Source: Bacteroidota bacterium
GTDB taxonomy: Bacteria; Bacteroidota; Ignavibacteria; UBA10030
Assembly: GCA_003453835.1 (NCBI GenBank)
Contig: DMMN01000380.1
Coordinates: forward strand, 3,499-10,720
Length of the DNA stretch: 7,222 bases
Reading direction: 5' to 3'
Shown here piece by piece: positions 1 to 3,617 of the stretch. Made by a program: the position numbers and the translations under genes. Below the pieces are notes generated by a model that had not been told where the DNA came from, did no database searches, and saw only the letters and a list, made by a program, of their open reading frames with translations. The stretch's first letter is position 1; each line of letters opens with the position of its first letter.

Positions 1-945
1 TGCCCCGGCCAGGGGTGTGATTTCGTATCCGATCTCAAGTTGCGCTCGACGAGACGAGTATGCCCAGTCGGTTAAGAACGTCTGTGCCCAACCTGGAGTA
101 ATGAGCGGATACATTCCAAGAAGCCTTGCGCGAAGCTCCTCTTCCTCAGAAAAGAGCATCGCCGCGAGCGCTGGAAGGTGCAGGAGGAGTCGGTTTCGTT
201 CGGCAACTCCGGCGAGTGTCGCGAAGAATTCGTTGAACGAAACGTTTTCTCCACCGAGGATGTAGTTTTCGCCGGTTCTGCCGTGCTGCATGGCAAGGTC
301 GTACCCGCGCACCAGGTCGTCGAGGAAGACATAATTCCCAATCATCCTGCCGTTGCCGAGAATGAGCCGCCACGACCCGCGGACGTACATGGCGATCATC
401 TTTGTAACCGAGTTGGATTCGTTGAGCGGACCGGGGCCAAAGACGCGCGTCGGATTGACGATTACCGCGTCAAGTCCAAGCTGAACATATTTACGTACCA
501 ACTCTTCCGCGACGTACTTCGAGTGTTCATATGGTGTGAAAAATGGTGCCGTGCGGCGAGTGCACTCCGTCACTTCGGATCCATTGGACGGACCGAAGGT
601 CAGGTTGCTCGATGTATGAACAACCCTTCTGACCCCCAGTTTCAGGGCCGATGAGAGCACGATCTCCGTACCTGAAACATTGACGTCGTAGAAGGTCTGG
701 GGATCGGGCGCCCAATTCCTTGCGTACGCTGCCAGGTGAAATACGCGATCGCAACCCTCCATCGCTTGATCGACGTCTCGACGCGAGAGGATATCACCGA
801 GGAAAAGTCGGACTCGGGGATGTGGAGAGGCGCTCATCTCGGGTGTCGGCAGGCCCAGGACATGGACCCGCTCGCCGCGGTTTGCCAGGTACGATACGAG
901 GCGGGTTCCGATGAATCCCGTTCCTCCAGTGATCAGGATGCTCAT
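1..945 (-). CDS. NAD-dependent epimerase/dehydratase (extended SDR), 3' end outside window
   Basis: This is a 315-codon open frame without a stop that leaves the left edge, so the C-terminus is missing. The N-terminus has the Rossmann nucleotide-binding motif GGTGFIG at residues 7-13. It is followed by an acidic residue in GDIL (D51), the HLAAYA strand (70-75), a TSS serine segment (111-113) and the catalytic YEHSK (Y139, K143), then NPTRVFGPG and a GNYVFLDDLV segment. These are hallmarks of the extended short-chain dehydrogenase/reductase family acting on nucleotide sugars or dihydroflavonol-like substrates. The substrate cannot be read from sequence; it resembles the DFR-like and HpnA-like (hopanoid-associated epimerase) branch, which is only a guess. 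The start is the ATG at 945, with a purine-rich AAAGGG about ten bases upstream. It lies 20 nt after the DUF3108 stop, so the two are probably one transcript. A cytoplasmic enzyme is expected. Confidence 0.93.
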   Translation of the reverse strand, partial: MSILITGGTGFIGTRLVSYLANRGERVHVLGLPTPEMSASPHPRVRLFLGDILSRRDVDQAMEGCDRVFHLAAYARNWAPDPQTFYDVNVSGTEIVLSSALKLGVRRVVHTSSNLTFGPSNGSEVTECTRRTAPFFTPYEHSKYVAEELVRKYVQLGLDAVIVNPTRVFGPGPLNESNSVTKMIAMYVRGSWRLILGNGRMIGNYVFLDDLVRGYDLAMQHGRTGENYILGGENVSFNEFFATLAGVAERNRLLLHLPALAAMLFSEEEELRARLLGMYPLITPGWAQTFLTDWAYSSRRAQLEIGYEITPLAGA

Positions 946-965
946 CTGCTCTATCCCTTTCAGCG

Positions 966-1871
966 TTAATGTTTCGAAGCGTTCAAAACGGTGTCGAGGG
1001 GATTCCATCCCGGCCTTTCGTAGGACTCGAGTTCCAGCGTGACCGAGCCAAGGAAGATCTCGACCTCTGCCTTTAGTGGAATAGCCGCCTCATCGTCGGT
1101 AATCCACCCTTCAAATGATCCCTTCATGCCGGCGAATGATTTCCCAACCCACTTTGCATTGCCGACAACCCGGCGGCATTTGACCGGAAATGGTATGGCA
1201 TCGACCTCAACCTCTTCAGGCTCTCTTGTCAATCTGATCTCCGTGGGATTGATTGCGTAGTCGTTCAGCGTCGGCAGCAGGAGCGATAATCCCGAACCGT
1301 TGAGACCACGACTGAGCATGAAGAGTCCAAGGGCGTCATAGCAGGGGCTGTCGGTCGGAATGCTGTCGCGGCGAACAGTCCCTCCTTGTTCGGTCTCTTC
1401 GACGTAGACCTGCCGTCTCTTCGAGTCGTACCGGTAAACCGTGATGTTCTTTCGGTCCTCGCCGGACATGACAGTTTCTTCAGAGACGGATTGCCTTTCA
1501 AATGAGAGCAATGTCCGGTTGACAAAATCGAGATTAATGAATGGGAGGGAGGGTGTGGATTTGACCGTCATCCTGAGTTGAAACGAATGCTCTTCCGAAG
1601 AGTCGGCCAGTTGCTCGATGACGACGGTTCCGAGTCTGATGAAGCTCCAGTTGACCTTATAGCGCAGGATCTCGCCATCTTTGAATGGCGTTTGCTCGCG
1701 ACCACGAGACTGGGCGGGGGACGCATCGATGGAGGCGAAAAGGAGAACGCTCCAAAGGCCGTATCGCAAAAACAGAGTGAGGAGCCAGAGAATGATCACG
1801 CGCCACCAAGCTCCATCAAGCCTTCTGAGGAATCTCCGGACCATCCGGGTTGATTTGAATAGGTCTGTCAT
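966..1871 (-). CDS. DUF3108 domain envelope protein
   Basis: This 301-aa protein of unknown function belongs by pattern to DUF3108. It has the N-terminal GEILRYKVNW segment (about residues 66-75) followed by SFIRLGTVVIE, and a C-terminal block with GWITDDEAAIPLKAEVEIFLGSV (255 onward, gap-free in the protein). A basic N-terminus (RRFLRRLDGAWWR) precedes a long hydrophobic stretch, about residues 24-47, ending in DASPAQS. This is a signal peptide or anchor, so the bulk is predicted to be periplasmic or surface-facing with a beta-rich fold. I chose the ATG at 1871 because GGAGGAG lies just upstream; the frame continues upstream to ATG 1916 and TTG 2009, both with weaker initiation context. The SDR gene follows by 20 nt. 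No function is established for the family that I can state with confidence. Confidence 0.85.
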   Translation of the reverse strand: MTDLFKSTRMVRRFLRRLDGAWWRVIILWLLTLFLRYGLWSVLLFASIDASPAQSRGREQTPFKDGEILRYKVNWSFIRLGTVVIEQLADSSEEHSFQLRMTVKSTPSLPFINLDFVNRTLLSFERQSVSEETVMSGEDRKNITVYRYDSKRRQVYVEETEQGGTVRRDSIPTDSPCYDALGLFMLSRGLNGSGLSLLLPTLNDYAINPTEIRLTREPEEVEVDAIPFPVKCRRVVGNAKWVGKSFAGMKGSFEGWITDDEAAIPLKAEVEIFLGSVTLELESYERPGWNPLDTVLNASKH

Positions 1872-1874
1872 ACT

Positions 1875-1881
1875 CTCCTCC
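1875..1881 (-). promoter_or_regulatory. Ribosome binding site that fixes the DUF3108 start
   Basis: The minus strand reads GGAGGAG followed by AGT and then ATG at 1871, a near-perfect Shine-Dalgarno sequence. The alternative in-frame ATG at 1916 is preceded by TAACCACC, which has no such signal. This supports the shorter 301-aa protein. Confidence 0.75.
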
Positions 1882-1921
1882 GCCAAAACCGGATTCAGAA
1901 ATGTTTGTCGATTCATGGTGG

Positions 1922-2026
1922 TTAGTGTGAAGCCAAGCGCACTGTCACTTTGACGGCTCCCAACACACGTCTCACTACGAAAGCGAGCGCCACGACGAAA
2001 GCTGAACAAATGAATGCGATTGTCAC
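1922..2026 (-). CDS. Candidate 34-aa single-pass membrane peptide
   Basis: A short GTG-started frame encodes a peptide with a hydrophobic core (IAFICSAFVVALAFVV) followed directly by RR and a basic, hydrophobic tail ending in RLASH. The codons just before the GTG read RRRI, so the segment is flanked by positive charge on both sides. AGAGGAG lies about 12 nt upstream of the GTG, slightly far but usable. The same frame stays open upstream to another GTG at 2092, which would give 56 aa but lacks a ribosome site and starts inside the 2086-2101 repeat. It ends five bases before an ATG of the DUF3108 frame and about 50 nt before the preferred DUF3108 start, so the two could be co-transcribed. I do not recognise a family. 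The evidence is composition, position and a ribosome site only; it may be chance. Confidence 0.3.
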   Translation of the reverse strand: MTIAFICSAFVVALAFVVRRVLGAVKVTVRLASH

Positions 2027-2085
2027 GATTCTTCTTCGCTCCTCTCCGAGACTCGATGCAAATGTACTCTTCAGACCACTTCGGT

Positions 2086-2101
2086 TTGTCACGGACTTGT
2101 C
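2086..2101 (+). promoter_or_regulatory. Pho-box-like tandem repeat, copy 1
   Basis: The plus strand reads TTGTCACGGACTTGTC followed by AAA. This is two TTGTCA half-sites whose starts are 11 bp apart, one helical turn. OmpR/PhoB-family regulators bind tandem half-sites of this spacing, and the E. coli PhoB half-site is CTGTCAT. It ends 59 nt upstream of the candidate small gene start at 2026 and 214 nt upstream of the DUF3108 start. The half-sites read opposite to the direction of those genes. A lone TTGTCACG half-site also occurs at 2020-2027. Binding is inferred. Confidence 0.4.
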
Positions 2102-2167
2102 AAACAGATGTAGAAATGATTCCGTAGAGAATCGAATTCCAGCTCACTGAACTCGTCGAGGTTTCCT

Positions 2168-2425
2168 CTAATGGACTTCAACGGTCGTATCGGGCAAGAG
2201 CTCGTCAATCAACAGAGGGAGGGATCCCCTCGCCGTCGCAATCAAAGTGATCGGAAAGCAACCGATAATCAGATTCCCGAATCTCTCCTCCCACGCTTTG
2301 ATCTCGAGAAGCCGTCTGTACGAATTCGGTGAGACCGACACCGAGCGTGGTTTCCGCCCTGTCTGGTCATGATGCTGTGAGATCTTCTGATTGATTGCCT
2401 GAACGAGATCGAACACGTCTTGCAT
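2168..2425 (-). CDS. Hypothetical protein, 85 aa
   Basis: This small protein has no family I recognise. The start is the ATG at 2425, with AAGGAG at 2435-2440, nine bases upstream, a good ribosome site. The first 25 residues look helical (FDLVQAINQKISQHHDQTG). A central stretch RSVSVSPNSYRRLLEI is followed by a hydrophobic strand-like run FGNLIIGCFPITLIATA, and the protein ends with PLLIDELLPDTTVEVH. The run is short and interrupted by P and T, so a buried beta core is more likely than a membrane span. There is one cysteine and no catalytic motif or HTH that I can see. It stands alone, with about 140 bp to the next candidate gene and 373 bp to the response regulator. The ribosome site, clean start and ordered amphipathic composition argue that it is real. 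Confidence 0.65.
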   Translation of the reverse strand: MQDVFDLVQAINQKISQHHDQTGRKPRSVSVSPNSYRRLLEIKAWEERFGNLIIGCFPITLIATARGSLPLLIDELLPDTTVEVH

Positions 2426-2477
2426 GGCTTGCTTCTCCTTGGTTCGTGACTCTGGTTGAGTTCCAATGCAAGCTTAC

Positions 2478-2498
2478 CAAGAATCGACCCGATTCTTG
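2478..2498. promoter_or_regulatory. Perfect 9-bp inverted repeat upstream of the 85-aa gene
   Basis: Arms CAAGAATCG (2478-2486) and CGATTCTTG (2490-2498) are perfectly complementary around the 3-base centre ACC. It lies 52 nt upstream of the ATG at 2425 and its right arm shares TTG (2496-2498) with the adjacent tandem repeat. It could be a dimeric repressor site or a 5' leader hairpin. No factor can be named. Confidence 0.45.
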
Positions 2499-2511
2499 TC
2501 ACGGATTTGTC
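2496..2511 (+). promoter_or_regulatory. Pho-box-like tandem repeat, copy 2
   Basis: The plus strand reads TTGTCACGGATTTGTC, identical to copy 1 in 15 of 16 positions and in the same orientation. The half-sites are again 11 bp apart, with the second followed by G instead of A. It lies 70 nt upstream of the 85-aa gene start, compared with 59 nt for copy 1 and the candidate small gene. The OmpR/PhoB-type regulator encoded about 290 bp away is the obvious candidate to bind, but this is inference. Confidence 0.4.
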
Positions 2512-2561
2512 GAAATGAGGTCAAACATCTTGGGATGTGTTGCGCGTTTGGGGGAGTGCAT

Positions 2562-2650
2562 GGAAAAGGGAAGGAGTATGGACGGCTCTTGGGTGAGCGT
2601 GATCGGTGTGGATGGAGAGTGAAGGGGAAAAGGCGCGGGAGTATGGATGG
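2562..2650. repeat. Imperfect ~25-bp direct repeat, 64-bp period
   Basis: Copy B (2562-2585) starts GGAAAAGGGAAGG and continues AGTATGGACGG. Copy A (2626-2650) starts GGAAAAGGCGCGGG and continues AGTATGGATGG. They differ at about three positions plus one single-base gap. Between them GTGTGGATGGAGAG resembles a further partial copy. The tract is strongly purine-rich on the plus strand. No protein or known element explains it. Confidence 0.5.
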
Positions 2651-2653
2651 GCA

Positions 2654-2702
2654 GGAGCGACCAAAGGAAGCGCTCCCTTGAAACGTCAGGTCATCGTTTC
2701 AA
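2654..2702. other. Two adjacent stem-loops
   Basis: The first stem pairs GGAGCG (2654-2659) with CGCTCC (2671-2676) around an 11-nt loop. The second pairs TTGAAACG (2678-2685) with CGTTTCAA (2695-2702), a perfect 8-bp stem with a 9-nt loop, one base away. There is no T-run on either strand next to them, so a standard intrinsic terminator is not supported. They lie about 95-145 nt past the response regulator stop and could be in its 3' untranslated region or part of a small RNA. Confidence 0.4.
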
Positions 2703-2761
2703 CTGCGGGCAGGTCGAAGGATCTGAACCCTCTTGGCGGAGAAGAACGTGGTCGTGCTTTC

Positions 2762-2786
2762 GGATTCTGTTCTTCCAAACAGATCC
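2762..2786 (-). terminator. Stem-loop just past the response regulator stop, no T-run
   Basis: GGA plus TCTGTT (2762-2771, one bulged T) pairs with AACAGATCC (2778-2786) around the six-base loop CTTCCA. It begins 12 nt downstream of the stop codon at 2799. The following minus-strand bases (AAAGCACG) have no T-tract, so it would be an mRNA 3'-end stabiliser or a factor-dependent stop rather than a classic terminator. Confidence 0.35.
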
Positions 2787-2798
2787 ATCCGGCCGGAG

Positions 2799-3479
2799 CT
2801 ATCGCACGAATTTATATCCGGCCGTGTGGACGGTGATGAGGTGTTTCGGTTTGGAGGGATTTGCTTCGATTTTTTTACGGAGCGAGAGGACATAGTTGTC
2901 GACCGTCCTCGTGGTAGGAGTCACTTCGTAGCCCCAGACGTCGTCAAGGAGTTGAGCGCGTGAGACCACTTCTCCTTCACGTTCGACAAAGTATCGGAGG
3001 AGTTGAAACTCTTTGGCGCTCATCGAGAGCTTCTTCTTGCCGCGCGTGAGCTCCTGCTTCTTGAAATCTACATAGACATCCGCAAACCTTGTTTCCGAAA
3101 TCTCCATCCTGATCTCGGACTGTCTGCGCAAGACGGCTTTGATTCGCGAGACAAGCTCCTTCGCGCTAAACGGTTTGGTCATGTAGTCGTCTGCCCCGAT
3201 TTCGAGCCCGATCACTTTGTCCATTTCTTCCTTCTTGCTCGTCAGCATCAGGATCGGCACGTTTACCCCATCTCGCCTCAAGTCCCTGCACACATCGATC
3301 CCGTCTTTTTCGGGAAGGAGGAGATCGAGAATGATGAGAGAGACCGACTCTCGCTTCGCCATCTGAAATCCTTTCAATCCGTCACGGGCCGCAATGACCT
3401 TGAAGTGTTCTTTTGTGAGGATCTCTTCTAAACCGGAGAGAATGGCGGGATCGTCTTCAATGACAAGGATCGTTTTCAT
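2799..3479 (-). CDS. OmpR/PhoB-family response regulator
   Basis: This 226-aa protein is the standard length for a two-domain transcription factor. The receiver domain (about 1-118) has acidic pocket residues E8 and D9, phospho-acceptor D52 in ILDLLLPEKDG, the switch threonine T80 and the conserved lysine K102 in TKPF. The C-terminal winged helix-turn-helix (about 128-226) has SAKEFQLLRYF, VVSRAQLLDDVWGY, the recognition-helix segment TRTVDNYVLSLRKKIE and the wing TVHTAGYKFVR. All expected residues are present, so it should be phosphorylated and bind tandem DNA half-sites as a dimer. The ATG at 3479 has GAAGAAGG just upstream. It lies 138 bp after the histidine kinase on the same strand, and that kinase is the likely cognate. 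The nearest candidate targets are the TTGTCA tandem repeats at 2086 and 2496. The physiological stimulus is not evident. Confidence 0.97.
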   Translation of the reverse strand: MKTILVIEDDPAILSGLEEILTKEHFKVIAARDGLKGFQMAKRESVSLIILDLLLPEKDGIDVCRDLRRDGVNVPILMLTSKKEEMDKVIGLEIGADDYMTKPFSAKELVSRIKAVLRRQSEIRMEISETRFADVYVDFKKQELTRGKKKLSMSAKEFQLLRYFVEREGEVVSRAQLLDDVWGYEVTPTTRTVDNYVLSLRKKIEANPSKPKHLITVHTAGYKFVR

Positions 3480-3617
3480 AGCCTTCTTCCCATGCGAGTG
3501 ATGGACTTAGGATATTGGCCGGATTTCTTTCACGCCGAGGCGGTCGCTGCCTTGTGCTACCCTTCTTCGTCTACCGGAGAAGGGGACGAGTCCCGGCAGG
3601 CCGAAATCTTACCACGG
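3480..3617 (-). other. Kinase-regulator gap with two overlapping hairpins
   Basis: The 138-bp gap is long for a cotranscribed kinase-regulator pair. Read leftward, a tight hairpin GGGAC/GTCCC (3583-3594) comes first. It overlaps by two bases a 7-bp stem CCCTTCT/AGAAGGG (3560-3566 with 3578-3584, 11-nt loop), so the two cannot fully form together. No T-run and no convincing promoter were found; TATCCT near the regulator has no matching -35. It may allow separate control of the regulator, but this is not shown. Confidence 0.35.

Larger units (their letters stand above)
2426..2798. other. 373-bp gene-free stretch with repeats and hairpins
   Basis: No convincing gene is seen on either strand. 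From right to left it holds three stem-loops (2762-2786, 2678-2702, 2654-2676). Then comes a purine-rich plus-strand segment (about 2555-2655) carrying a ~25-bp imperfect tandem repeat, a second TTGTCA-type repeat with an abutting inverted repeat (2478-2511), and the ribosome site of the 85-aa gene. No clear sigma-70 promoter for the 85-aa gene was found: candidate -35-like TTGACC or GTGACA hexamers on the minus strand lack a good -10 at 17 bp. Confidence 0.7.

Noticed and set aside
178..654. 158-codon plus-strand frame opposite the SDR gene
   Set aside because: The minus strand encodes an SDR with intact motifs; the plus frame has no family features.
2118..2133. GATTC/GAATC hairpin after the 85-aa gene as a terminator
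   Set aside because: Only a 5-bp AT-rich stem with a broken T-run on the minus strand (ATTTCT); too weak to call.
2269..2502. 77-codon minus-strand frame from GTG 2502
   Set aside because: It overlaps the 85-aa gene in another frame, is rich in R and S, and has no ribosome site. The 85-aa frame has the better start.
2703..2745. tRNA-like T-arm on the minus strand (GAGGG TTCAGAT CCTTC)
   Set aside because: The stem fits, but the loop lacks the conserved A58, there is no acceptor partner for the following seven bases and no anticodon or D arm.
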